A DNA stretch of 64,000 nt from Vespa crabro (Eukaryota > Arthropoda > Insecta > Hymenoptera > Vespidae), in the NCBI RefSeq assembly GCF_910589235.1, contig NC_060956.1:10800499-10864498 (forward strand), read 5' to 3'. This document shows, piece by piece, positions 1 to 24,128 of this stretch. A program made the translations under genes and the position numbers. Position 1 is the first letter of the stretch; every line of letters begins with the position of its first letter. Below the pieces are notes generated by a model. It searched no databases, had not been told where the DNA came from, and saw only the letters and a list, made by a program, of their open reading frames with translations.

Positions 1-971
1 TATAAAAAAATCTATATGCTCCAAACAAAATTTAGTAACTTATTTTTATTCTAATTATTAAATATTTGTATTTTACAGAATGTAGTGAAGATAGAAGTAA
101 TTCAAGGATTGTTTATATAATAATCAAAATTGGGTAACTCGTTATTATTAATATTATTGAAAAGTACACAAAATATAGACCATTTTTAGAAACGTAAAAG
201 TAAGCTTGAATTTAATAGTAAATAAAATGTGTTGATCATTTTTTATTGTCCAATTTTTTATTAAGATACAAAATCTAATATTTGAAATATCTTTTTTTGA
301 CAATGTATGTTTACGAGATTGAGAATATTGACGCATTTATAAAGTATCATATTGAAATCAATAAATAACTTACTCATGGAAGATTTAAAATGATGCGAGC
401 TTACGCAAGGCATACAGATAAAGAAATAAATAGAAATTTCGAGTATTTCCTTATGATTTTTAGAATTATTTGAACTCGGTACACGAAACAAATTCACTTA
501 TCCAATAAACGTCAAACTAGCAGAAAGACGTTGCTGTAGCAGTGACAAGTAAAGGCGACGGCAAAGCGTAAGAGGCAAGAGGGGATTAAATAGGCCACGC
601 TACACTAATGAGGTATGTTCCTAAATGTACCACCTATAAACAATAAAAACATTCGCTAGTATTCGATGGCATTTCTATGAAATTGCTTATAGATAAACAA
701 AAATTGTTGATTGGCGTATTTTTATATTATCTTTCTATTAAATTTTCAGGTTTATTATAATTTTCTTTTCTTAAATATTCGCAAGATGCCAGCACAATAC
801 AATTGCAATAAGCGAATGTATCTAAGATGTTTGGTATCACTGACAGAATTTGGAGGTTGTTTTAAATAATATTTTGAAGAAATATTTATAAAACTTTAAA
901 TTCCATTTATATACGTATATATGTGTACACAAATATTAGTATATATGTATTGATATAACTATACTAATAAA
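1..971. other. Upstream region of CEP20, no coding gene seen
   Basis: AT-rich sequence without a convincing coding exon. A GC-elevated patch at about 525-612 ends in a good donor (ATGAG then GTATGT, exon side ending at 612), and an acceptor-like TTTTCAG lies near 750. This could be a 5' non-coding exon and the transcription start of CEP20. That is inference; no TATA box is evident. Confidence 0.35.
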
Positions 972-1576
972 ATGACAACGGAAAAAGATTTGGTAAATGG
1001 TATGTATTAGAAATTAAAAATACTTTGTAGCATTATGTATATAATTTAAAAAATACATATCTCTTATGTAAATTATATGTGAAGTCTCTTTATGTAAATT
1101 ATAATATATAAAACATAATCATTACGTTTAGCGTCATTTTTCTATAGCGGTAAGAGAATCTTTGGAAGCTGGTGGAGAGCTTGGTCGTATAAGAGCTGAA
1201 ATGCGAACTGAAGTTTTCAAATTATTAGATAGTTCTAATTCGGAAAGTAAAATACAAAATTCCAAACAATCGTCTGATATTATTATCTTCAATGAGCTTG
1301 TTCGCGAATATTTAAATTGGATGGGATTTAAGTACAGTTCAACTGTGTTTGTTGCAGGTAGAAAAAATTTTAAATTGTATCATTTAATTCATATTTTAAG
1401 AAATATAATATGTAATCAAAATTAATATCCTCATTATAGAATGCGATCTTTCAAAACATCCTTATGATCGAACATTACTAGCACAAGTTTTGGGAATAAA
1501 AGAAACTAATACAAGTAAAAAATTGCCCTTGCTTTGTGGCATAATAGATTCATTAAAGCATATGAAAAATACATAA
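972..1576 (+). CDS. CEP20: CEP20 / FOPNL centrosomal LisH protein
   Basis: Three exons (972-999, 1148-1357, 1440-1576) give 124 residues; all introns are GT-AG and phases agree (GAAAT G/CG; GCA G/AA). The product matches the FOP N-terminal-like family. An N-terminal helix (MTTEKDLVNAVRESLEAGG) is followed by the conserved RIRAEMRTEVFKLL stretch, then a LisH dimerisation segment around residues 46-75 (FNELVREYLNWMGFKYSST). A final segment ends LPLLCGIIDSLKHM. In vertebrates the family acts at centrioles and centriolar satellites and supports ciliogenesis; that role is taken from the family. The protein is shorter than human FOPNL (about 174 residues) because it stops just after the conserved core and lacks the disordered tail. 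Its 3' end faces the 3' end of RBBP6. Confidence 0.9.
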
Positions 1577-2067
1577 AGACAACAATATATTTATGTATCA
1601 ACAAAATTTACTTAATAAGTATATATATTTGTGTATTGCAACTTCTATATGAATCAGATATTAGTATTTGTCAATAATTTATAATATAAATTATGATAAT
1701 GCCATTCATTTTGTATACATTTAAAATTTAGATTCAAAATTATACATTGAATATTGTATTAATCGAAATAAATAATATTAATAAAGGTCAAAATACTTAT
1801 ATAATTTTAGTTATCTTTCGTATTTATAAAAACTGCAACATTATGCTTACTTCATAAATTGTATTTATTTACTTCTTAAATTGTATTTTGTTGTACTGAT
1901 TAATTTTCTATTTGTAATTGTATTAATGTAATATTCTAATGAGTACATAAATTGTAGATTTTTTACATTAGAATCAGATTAAAGTATACATGAAAAACTA
2001 GGTTTTAATGTATAAATAAATTTAAAAAGATTTTAAAAGAATTTTTCTTTTTTATTTCCTGACATCT

Positions 2068-2101
<34 letters not shown>

Positions 2102-2665
2102 ATATATGAGATATTACATTATGAAAGTACAATATGACATTAAGATAGCAGAAATCCTAAAGATAGGTGTTCTTTAGCAATACCATTATTGGAAATCTTA
2201 AGAATATTATGACCTACTGACAGCTATAATGTACATCTTTTCTTATAAATGATGATACTTATAGTTTTAAAATTGAAATCAGAATATAATTACTTAAAGG
2301 CCATACAATATTACCAGATAGAAGAAATGCTTTCCTTGTAAACATAATATTCTATTTACTCTGTATATGTTCATAAATTCGTTATGATCATAAAATTTGT
2401 TCATTAATAAATAATTAATTGATAATTTTTATAGTTCATATTGATTTTAAAGTCCAAATTATTTTTGAACTTTGTATTAACATTATGTATACAGCAAGAA
2501 GCAGTTAACTATTACAATTCATGGATATGCAAAGAACAATGCACATTTTTCATTTTCGTCAATAATTTATGCAATCATTAATGCTTGTTTTAATTTTAAA
2601 AGATATTTACCAAAAAGAAATGTTTACCAATATTTCATTAGAAGTTTCAAAATTACCTAATGATG
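1577..2665. other. Convergent 3' region between CEP20 and RBBP6
   Basis: Both genes end here, CEP20 from the left and RBBP6 from the right, so the stretch should hold two 3' UTRs. It is AT-rich, with a (TA)n run at about 2069-2095. AATAAA-like hexamers are too common in this DNA to assign cleavage sites. No coding exon is seen. Confidence 0.6.
2069..2095. repeat. (TA)n microsatellite
   Basis: About 13 TA units in the intergenic stretch downstream of CEP20, followed by a partly mirrored AAGGTATATATATGAG. Confidence 0.9.
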
Positions 2666-14625
<11,960 letters not shown>

Positions 14626-15480
14626 CTTGGATGTTTAAGTATCCTATGAATATAAAATAAAAACAAAGAATTGAAATGCAAGTAATATATTTTTAGTACC
14701 TTTATAAATATTCCTATAAAAACATATATTGAATAATTTTTGGTTTATCTAAACAAAAATATATATAAAACAATATTCACATATTTTTTCTTTGCATATT
14801 TGAGAGGAAAGGAGGGTAACATATACACTTTATATATTTCTAACTGCATAAAAGTATAGAAACAAAATTGTTATAATAAGAAGAAAACATGAAATAAAAC
14901 TCGTAATTAATTTATACATTATACAAATAAAAATAAAGCTTTTTATATAGAATGTATATGAAACACAACGGATACAGACATACAGCACTATAGCATTTCA
15001 TAATTCTATTAAAAGAGCATTAAATTTAATAGGAAAAATTTTCGATATATCACATAAGATGCTAACTTATAAAACTCCGCTTTAATCTTTATATAGGTTA
15101 GATAATTATAATATAATCTCCATATGCATAAGAGATTATAAGACGAAATATACATAAGCAATATTGTACATTTATTAATTCTTATGAAGTGCAATTAAAA
15201 AAAGCTCGGAATTACAAAAATTTATAAAAGATTACAATCACGCCACAAATACGTAAATTAGAATATTATGATGTTTTGATCAAAGATGGACAAACACAAT
15301 ATACATTTTGAGTATCTATATAGAAGATTACTATACTAAAATAACAAAATGATGATGAAATATATAGTAAACTATAATATATTACCTTAAATCAAATTCG
15401 TGTTCACATTACGAACACAACAATACAATGCGAACACCACAAACGCGAAGTGAATTATTCGACCGTACCTGGTAAGGGTT
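14626..15480 (-). other. RBBP6 5' UTR intron and likely first non-coding exon
   Basis: An acceptor (TTCATAG, then GATACTTAAAC) lies 17 bases before the RBBP6 ATG, so the 5' UTR is spliced. A fitting donor on the minus strand, TTTAAG/GTAATA, sits at about 15386/15385, placing a first exon at roughly 15386-15480 or longer. Exact start not determinable by eye. Confidence 0.45.
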
Positions 15481-16689
15481 GAAAATATTCAGTTTATAGA
15501 CGGCACAATCGGTATTGCCTTAGGTGCTAATATTACTAATAAATTTATCTCAAACGCTTTTTTCGTTGAAATTCTATCTGCTTTATATAAACTTGTAAAA
15601 AAAAATCATTTTAATGAAATAAAATTTCATTATAAATTATTAATTATTTCACGTCGTTGCTGAGTATTTCCGTCTGGTGAATTATATATTACAACTAAAT
15701 TTCCCTAGTTTTCAAGAGAGAGAAAAAAAAGAAAGGAAAGCAATTGCACTTTCAAGTAATTTTTAGCTCATACTTCTATGGAAAGATGTTGTAATGCTCT
15801 ATGTGAAATGAAAGTGATACGGATTTGTAATCTTGTTAATATCTGAGAGATGGCGTTGCTGTTGCGTTACAACCTTTATCGTACGCGGTAAATTTTTAGG
15901 GTCATTACAAATTACAAATGTACACACGGTGTGTGACTTTTTCACATTTTAAAAATTTACTGAAAGGAATTTACACTTTTATTTATTATTAACAAATAAA
16001 AAAGAAGTATAACCATTTTGGATTTTATAAATATATAAATATTATGATTAATATTTTTAGTATCATGATCTAATTTATCTTTTATGTGATTAGATGTTTT
16101 ACGTAATTCTATAATTTTATTGTAATGTGAGATAAAACACGCTACCGTCTAGTAAATACATAATCTTACTAAAATTTTCCTATAAGCATATGTATGTATG
16201 TAACATACATATACGTATTTATAGTGTACATTTTGTGATTATTATACTTCGCTATATTTCATATATGTAATATGAAATTTAAGATAATCAATATTATCAA
16301 TTAAGATATAATTGATTAAGAAAGAAAGAAAGCAATCTTTTCTAAAAATAGGTAACTTAGGATTAAAAGAAACAATGAAACCTCTTCAAGTGTAAAAAAG
16401 AACAAAGTAACTTGTGACAACATTGTGATCTAAAGATTATATATCGACTACTCGATTCTAGTATAAGAAACGAAAGTAACCAATAATAAATAAGTTCCAC
16501 TGAATTTTGATTGAATAACACTGTCCAATCAAAATATATATATATATATTTTATATGTTACGATTTGTATTATACGTATTTTTATATATATTTTTAGGTA
16601 TGAACTATCTAATTTAAAATAACAATTTTGAAAAACTCAATAAGATTCTATTTTACAAGTTGTATTTATTAAAAAAATATCACAAAATA
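15481..16689. promoter_or_regulatory. Bidirectional upstream region between RBBP6 and the 16.7 kb gene
   Basis: The RBBP6 first exon and the small plus-strand gene point away from each other, so this holds both promoters. CpG-containing patches occur at about 15440-15520 and 15845-15895 (around GATGGCGTTGCTGTTGCG). No TATA box can be told apart from the AT-rich background. Confidence 0.4.
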
Positions 16690-16809
16690 ATGTCTAAATA
16701 TTGTGATATATTGCCTCAAATACAAAAAGCTGACTTGAATTTAAAAATGATATTAGATGAAATATCAAAGATGAGAGGTAATTTCTTATAAAAATGTATA
16801 CCAAAATGG

Positions 16810-16852
<43 letters not shown>

Positions 16853-17037
16853 AAGTATTTAAATAATGTTATATTGCAGTTAAGTGTGCCCAAATGCAGT
16901 TAGAAATTTTATGTCTGTATAAACCGCAATGTTTACAAATACTTGAAATGTTGAAAACATTAGAACATAATCAAAATCCTTTTATTGAATTACCATTTAT
17001 ACAAGAAACGCATTTATTAGCTGAAAATACATCATGA
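16690..17037 (+). CDS. Small two-exon gene, unrecognised
   Basis: Two exons (16690-16777 and 16880-17037) joined by a GT-AG intron (AGA G/GTAATT ... TTGCAG/TT AAG) give an 81-residue protein. It starts MSKYCDILPQIQKADLNLKM and ends FIQETHLLAENTS. I do not recognise the family. The sequence is leucine/isoleucine-rich with heptad-like spacing, so a short helical or coiled-coil protein is plausible; six cysteines or cysteine-adjacent positions are scattered and form no obvious zinc motif. There is no signal peptide or membrane segment. The intron carries a (TA)n tract at 16810-16850. Codon usage follows the neighbours and both splice sites are good, so I think it is real, but there is no homology support. 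It is head-to-head with RBBP6. Confidence 0.55.
16810..16850. repeat. (TA)n microsatellite
   Basis: About 20 TA units within the intron of the small plus-strand gene. Confidence 0.9.
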
Positions 17038-17521
17038 GTTATTTAAACTTATTATGTTAATTTAAACATATTAAATAGTAATAGATATTCTTCATTGTTC
17101 AATTTATTCACATTCAAATTCTTCTTTATGTTTATATTATAAATTACAAGAAATAGGATATTGTTTAAATATATTATATTCAAATTATAGAATATACATG
17201 TGAAATATCAATGCAAGCATAAATGTATTCATATCATTCAAAATGAATGCAAGTAATGCATAAAAATATAATCCAAACTTTTAATTTATGTTTAAACATT
17301 TATAATTATAGATATTAATGTATTTTTGTGTTCGTTATTGATAAAAGTTTGATAATAAATTTAAAAAACAAAAAAATTTGTATTGTATTATAGAATAAAT
17401 CTTAATTTTTCGTGATATATATAAACAAAAATATATATATTGAAATCACAAACAAAATTTAAAATATGTTTTTCTTGTAATCTCATTTAATATTAATATT
17501 TGCGATTCATATCGCTGGTAA

Positions 17522-17872
17522 GGATATATTGTAAAAGAGTTCTATACAGATTATATTGATTACTATATTATACACGTTGCCGCAAATGATGGCTACAACC
17601 ATCCGATTTTTGGCGATATGTAGGCAAATGACAGCTATAACCGTGTTGCACATGACGACAGACGCTCAATTTCATATGGCAATCATAAACAATTGAAAAA
17701 AAGGTGTGTTTCTGAGCACGATCGTCAAATTAAAAGTGTGCGACAACGTGTTAATGATGAAAAGATAGCCTTTTGTACATTTTATATTATATCATTAATT
17801 TTGTCTTCATCCAAATCAATCATAAAGACTTTGACTATATTGATAAAATATAACATATCAACCCCTAAGAGC
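17522..17872 (+). pseudogene. Coding-like relic of unknown origin with internal direct repeat
   Basis: One frame stays open for 33 codons, meets a single TAG at 17621-17623, then stays open for 83 more codons to the stop at 17873-17875. Base composition from 17575 to 17770 is much less AT-rich than its surroundings. The translation contains a duplicated unit, ANDGYNHP and ANDSYNRV, matching a DNA direct repeat (17582-17600 and 17624-17642, period 42 bp, 16 of 19 positions identical). No start codon, splice sites or family are evident. It could be a decayed gene or transposon fragment. The call rests on openness and composition only. Confidence 0.3.
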
Positions 17873-18360
17873 TAAGGAAAAATTCTACTATGATCATTTA
17901 TTAGTAAAAACATTGATAAATCAGAAAATTATATCTTTATTACCTAGTCTTATTATTTTCTACATTTTTCTATGACATTTTCTAAAGTTATTACTTTCAT
18001 ATATTTCATATATCTAAAAAATGTTTCATGAAATTTGTCGGCTAAATGTATATATACTAAAAATTGAATGTTTTAAATAATAATTAAAGGAAATTCTATT
18101 GTTATAAGTATCAAATACAGCAATATGTATTCATAGAACTTAATTAGCACTATGTCTGCAAATATATCATTTTTAACAGTAATACTAGAAATTTGAAAAA
18201 TAGCTATAAATATCTCGAAGCTTTTTTGCAAAGAGTTTTCATATAATTATATAAATATAATCGAATAATGATAATGACAATTTGTTTTTGAAACATTGAA
18301 TTATAATAAATGATACAGTAAACATGTTTACAAGCATATGTCTGATGTTTTAACAATATT

Positions 18361-18852
18361 TAAATTTATATATTGATTTAAATCCATATATTGATTTAAA
18401 TGGCATAGCGAATTGGCTCGGAGAAAGCCATTGATTGAAGCGTTTTAAATTACTATGTAGCATTTATTTCTCATCATCGATTACGATTTTGCTAAAAAAT
18501 ACTTAGATAACTTCATTTCGCAGTCAGTAATGACATGTTAATTGTTCGTCGCTGATTTTTGATGTAGAAGTGTGTTAGCTATTTCTTTCATGGTCAATCT
18601 CGGATCCTGTTCAATCAATGATTTTAAAATATCACTATCGAGTTCAGTAGATCGTAGATTTCGAATACTATGAAATAAGTCAAAATCATCTCTGGCAAAT
18701 TTTCTGAACCAATATCGCCACTCATTTGCTTTTAAAATATTTCCATATACGTGACAAATTTTTTTTGTCGTAATTGTTGCGTTAAATCCCAATTGGAAAT
18801 AATACAACATGCAATGGCGTATATATCCCTCTGTAAGTTGTTAGTCTGCCAT
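18361..18852 (-). mobile_element. Mariner transposase remnant, internally deleted
   Basis: On the minus strand, an ATG at 18852-18850 opens a mariner-type transposase (MAD, stop, QLTEGYIRHC). It continues through the helix-turn-helix region with the signatures WFRKFARDDFDL and DPRLTMKEIANTLL to a stop near 18538. After an internal deletion the downstream block KIVIDDEK reappears near 18480, corresponding to the first catalytic aspartate region (usually TGDEKW); the tryptophan codon has become TAA. The rest of the DDE/D core is missing and I could not see terminal inverted repeats. It is a dead copy with at least three stops. Family assignment to mariner is firm; subfamily is not. Confidence 0.8.
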
Positions 18853-20400
18853 TTTGTTTAGTGATAATAAAAACTTTTTTTTCACAAAACAGTAAATCCG
18901 CAATCTACTTCATAATATACAACAACAATATGTCTTCAATGTCAGAAACTTAAATCGAACTTAAGCTCATTTACTTATTAACATTTTCGCTTCGAGTGAC
19001 AATATCGAATTATCAGCGATATTTACTATTCACGGAAAATTTCACAACGTATCGAAGCGAAAGAGTTAAAAAATTTTTAAATGTATGTACATATATTTAA
19101 GGTGAATTTTTTCGCTTGTTTATCTTTTTTCTATCGATCCTTTAAACATATTTCCATAAGTCTAAATTCTTGGTATGATGAAGTTTATATAAATTTATTG
19201 AAACGATTTTTTATTTTAAATTAAACTATAAATTTATGATGACTATACAATTTAAAATCTGCCCAAAGAGTCGAATCATTAGAGGTAAACAAATGCAAGT
19301 GATTCGGATAGAAGCATATTCATAATCTTCAAATACTATAATTTATTCCGGCAAAATTCCGGAAATGGATATAGTTGACACAAAAGTTTTGTGTTAATTG
19401 TATTTTTTTTTTTTTTATTTTAAATTTGTTATGAATGTGAATATAAATAACATAATAAATTTGATTCTGTATTTAATCTTAAACGACTGTTACTACCATT
19501 TACATTTATAATAAAAGGTTTAATGGAGTTTTCAATAAAAGACAAATGCTATAGGCAAATATTTTGTTATTTGTTCATTCATTCTTCATTGTACCTACAT
19601 CTTGTACATTTATCTCATAAATATATTAATTTGAATTTATTATAAAAAGTCTTGGATAAGTTATTAAGTAAAACTTTCGCAAATTTAAGAATATTTTTTT
19701 AGAAAATCCGTATTGTCTTGCTATTGGTTGTTCAAAATCTATAAGTTTATTTTATTATTTCCCCTTAAAAATAGCAGACAAACATGAAAATGCCTTTCAA
19801 CAAATAATGTTTATTTTATGTGAATAATAAACAATGTATAATTAACAGAAAAGAAAATTTCTTTATAGACTTCCTTACATAAAAAAGTGGATATTGTTTC
19901 TCTTATTTTGTAATAATGAAAAATTAAGAAAGTTACGCTCATTCTGGACTCTTTACTTAAAGTAATATTCACAGTAAAAATTGCTTTTGAGATTGGAAGA
20001 AAATATTTTAATATTAGTAGTCACAAATATTAAATATGTAACATTAATATTATAAGGACAAAAAATAACGGCGTTTGGAAAATAATAATGAATTATATAA
20101 GAACCGCAAAAAATTATTTCTTAAATTTTAACAAAACAAATATAATAATTTATTTTATTGTATTTTTTTGTTAATTTTAATATATAAAATAATATAAAAT
20201 TATATAAAAATTTGTTAATAATATGATATATTTGATGAGAAATATAAACGAAATGGCGTTTTAGTTTCTTATAGATATCGAGAGTGGTACTAGATAAATG
20301 AAACGAGTGAAAATTAACCAATCAGCTTAGAGAATTTGAGTGTTATTACTATATTGGCAACACTGCTCAAAACATCGAGATCATTGGAACGAAATAGCAA
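18853..20400. other. Intergenic, no gene seen
   Basis: AT-rich sequence after the mariner remnant. No exon-like block, RNA gene or long repeat was recognised. Confidence 0.6.
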
Positions 20401-20438
20401 TTCAGTTCAGCTTGAACGGGTGGCAGATGCAGTTGTAA
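20398..20438 (+). promoter_or_regulatory. Inr plus DPE core promoter candidate
   Basis: TCAGTT at 20402-20407 matches the arthropod initiator, with A+1 at 20404. AGTTG at 20431-20435 falls at exactly +28 to +32 and fits the downstream promoter element consensus RGWYV. The surrounding DNA is clearly less AT-rich than its flanks. A strong donor follows at 20594/20595. Motif match only. Confidence 0.4.
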
Positions 20439-21640
20439 TGGCTGCTCGCGAGTATTTTCATTCCAAATCATTAAGAACACTTTTAATTCTTCGTAGATTT
20501 TTGATAATACTTTTTTATTTTATAGAGTTATCCCGTTTCAGGCTGGACTTCGAGTACGGATCATAACGAGACGCTGATAATCCCGAGTATCGAGGTAAGT
20601 GCCAGCTCAGTTTCACTAGCCTATCGTTATAATATGGTCGCATATCCTATCTTTTTCTTTTCCTTTTCTTCTGTCTCGTCAACAACGCTAACCAAAGAAC
20701 GATTCTAGCCGATGGTGATCTCTCCGATGGGTGGCCTACCAGGAGGTTATTTCCGGCTTACATTGTCTTTTGTTTCCGCGTTGCGTGACCATATCTCCAC
20801 AACATCTACGCGGTTTAATCCCGCAATTATTTCCTGACCGCCTTTTTAATACGGCTTCTTTTAAGCCGGGCGTAGGCAGGGTAGATGTATGCGAGATATG
20901 CACCCACTAGGGATCTTTGGTCATTGCGGAGGAATGGAAACATAGAAAACATGTATTCTCTGTTTTGGCGTCCGATGCAAAACTGGCACGTGGAATGAGA
21001 GGTAGAATAATTAAGTTCTACACCATTTCACACTATTTTTCCTAACCTTGGCGAATCGTATTGTTTCTATAGGAGGTGTATCTAATCTGGTGCTTTTTTC
21101 TATAACCTAATGAAAGGTAATAACTTTTATTATTGCATGATAAAAATCATTGTCAGTGGCTCGTTATGTATATCCTTTCGAGAGGATTTTTCGTATTCGA
21201 ATTTTCAGGTTTTTTAGCATCAAAGAAGAAACAAGGTGCCAGTTGGAAAGCATGCTGCATGATCTTCGAGGATTCAGTTGGAGGAAAACGGATCATCATG
21301 CTTATATACAATGCCTGTCGGGGGATCGGTGACGATTCGGATCACCCATCCCCTTTTCCGGATAAATAAAAAAAGAACATTCTGGTTGTATGTTCTTCGT
21401 ATAAGTCACGATTTTAGCGCGAGTTGGTTGGAATCTAATATACGACGATCCTACAAACAGAATTGGTCACATGTATGTTTTTGTAATTGATTCAAATTGG
21501 GCCCGGGCCCAACCCCACTCCGGGGGTGGGTCACCTTTGCAGCAACCTCCACGTGGTGTGACCTGGGAAGTTTATGTACTTTGTTCATTTGAACAGACGT
21601 AAACTTGCAAATGGCTGACAAAACATCTAGTATTTTCATA
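20404..21640 (+). ncRNA. Putative long non-coding transcript locus
   Basis: From the initiator-like site to about 21.6 kb the DNA is markedly higher in GC and CpG than any neighbouring intergenic stretch. A candidate first exon, 20404-20594, ends in CGAG/GTAAGT. Short open frames occur but none shows a family motif or consistent coding pattern. Several inverted repeats lie within (20776-20813, 21321-21353, 21497-21512). It could be a lncRNA, a 5' exon of a gene I cannot see, an enhancer or an old insertion. Strand follows the initiator and donor. Confidence 0.3.
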
Positions 21641-23905
21641 TTCAGTCAAATGTTTTTTTCTAACAATTTGTTGAATACCTGACACGCAATTTCTGTCGCT
21701 ATTTTGGTAAAAATATCACTAATCGTATAATAAAACATTTTTCTTTATTATATACAGTTCTATTATCAATAAAAATATTGATTATTTACTTATAATTGTT
21801 CGAATTTATTATTTATAAACGTTCAATCGTTCTCCTATTTTTTAATTTAAATATTGCGCAATGTGTTCATTAGTAATGTCATTACTTTCGTCAACATCCA
21901 AACACTAACATTTTTTGTAGTTCATTCCTGTAGTTAGTATCAAATTCCAAATTATTTACATTGTAATTTCAACAACGTATAATTTATTATCCAGCAATAT
22001 ATAAAAAATCATTTTAAATGTTATATACTCATTCTTTTGTTTCTTTTTGCATCGAAATATTAACATTAGTAGCTAAAGGTTTTACTTTCCTGTTACTACA
22101 TTTTTAAAATCTTTGGTTTATATCGAATAACACGTAATGTAAGTTGTCTAAATTGCTTTTGTGTATACGGTAATTTGGACATCAAAGACTGGGTGTTTTT
22201 ATGTTGTATATATTTTTTTTGTCAATTTGCTTTAACTTCCATCTCAATGACATTCACTTCAACAGCGTGTTTTGTTTTTTCTTAGTTTATAGATTATGTC
22301 GTATAAACTTGTCGATTTAGGTCTAAATTCTATTATTTCATTTGATAAATTTAATTCTCGAAGATTAATAACGATGATTTCACATTCTAGTTTCCATCGT
22401 CCTTCAAAATTTCGATTTCCTGACTATGCTGAAATTCTTAGCAAAATAATATAATAAAATTACAAAAATATATATAAAGTAATAATAAGTTAAACAGAAA
22501 TAAATTACCATAATATTTTTGACTTTTTGTTCTCTTAAAAGATTAATATTCTTTAAAGATTAATATTATAAATAGGTATTAATTTCATACTTGGCATAAT
22601 ATCTGGCCTAAGTTTTCTATATTTATAATCTATTGTAACATAATCAAAGTCTAAAATGCAACATATTGTCATTTCTTTTAATTCATCATCGTTTAATATA
22701 TTTCTTTTGAGCGATGGTAAAGCAATTTTTCAAGTTATAAACATGTTCGAATTTCCTGGAAAATAATGCGAGGGGACTTTTATTACCAATAGGCATCCAA
22801 GGATGCAGCAAGTTTTAACCATCAAAAATTATACGATTTACAATATTTTTTTTATCTTTTACGTTGTATAATAATTAAATTAACTTTTAACTTCAATAGA
22901 AGATTCAAACACATATACTTAACTACTTACTTAATGTTACTATTTTTGTACGTGTATGAAAATACAAATGAAAAGATTTAATATGCCATTATTATACATA
23001 TATGATGAAGATCGTGTGAACACAAAATTCGTATAAATGAAAGAGTAGCACGTGAAAGTTTGACAAGTAAACCAATCTAGTTGTTTAGCTCTAAATTGAT
23101 GTCATTTTAAAAGATTTCCATATAGTAAATTTGATGTATAAAATATTGTAAATAGGACTAGGTTTAATTATCAATACATTTACTTTTCCTTTTTTCCTAT
23201 TTAGTTTTCTTGAAATTTTTTTAATTTAAATATAATGAACATCAAAATACGAACAGAAAAACAATTTAATTTAAGTGATTAGATATACAATAATATGTAT
23301 GTTAAACAATCATTTAAAAAACAGTTCATAATATAAATAATAAATAAGTTCATGTTTTAATTTTATTATAGTTGAATTGAATCTACGTTTTGGTTTCATT
23401 TTTAATATTAAACTAATCGGTTATTTTTAGAAAATTAAAAATAATTAAACAATAATATTTATATAGATTTCTAGATATTCGTAAAATTTATAATTATCAT
23501 TGTCAATAACTTTTATGCATACTAAAGAAGTATTCAAATATGAGTCTAGATAAAAACAACAGATGTCAATAGAAATACTCATATTTCAGGTACAGCGATT
23601 TAGTTTAACAATCTTCTGATTATTAAATGTTTTATTAACAATTTTAAGAAAATAACTTAAATTGGAGTAAGAAAATAATTTCATATTATTATTAAAAACT
23701 TATAATGCATCGATTCGTGTTAGATATATCTATGAATTTGTTTTAAAAGTGATTGTTTATGATTATACTTAAGAAGGACAAACGTTATGCAAATTTATAA
23801 TAATATATAATAAACTTGATATCTGCGTAAATTTGTCAAAATTTATATATATTTAAATAATAATTATATATATAAGTATGTATATATACATACATATATA
23901 ATATG

Positions 23906-23947
<42 letters not shown>

Positions 23948-24128
23948 TTATTTATTTATTTTATAATTTTAATTATAATCGTATTATTGCAAATATTTAA
24001 TATTTAATGTAATATGTGATAGATTCGATTAAATATAAAATCAATTATATTTTTTAAGGGATCGTGAAAAATAATTTAATTAATTAATTTTAATTTTTGA
24101 TAGTTTATAGCTTTGAGGAAGTAAAAAA
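21641..24128. other. Intergenic, no gene seen
   Basis: Long AT-rich stretch with no exon or RNA gene recognised. It ends in a (TA)n tract and TTTA repeats just before the CSN5 pseudogene. Confidence 0.6.
23871..23963. repeat. (TA)n and (TTTA)n microsatellite
   Basis: Imperfect TATACATA units, then about 17 TA units (23909-23942), then five TTTA units. Confidence 0.85.
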
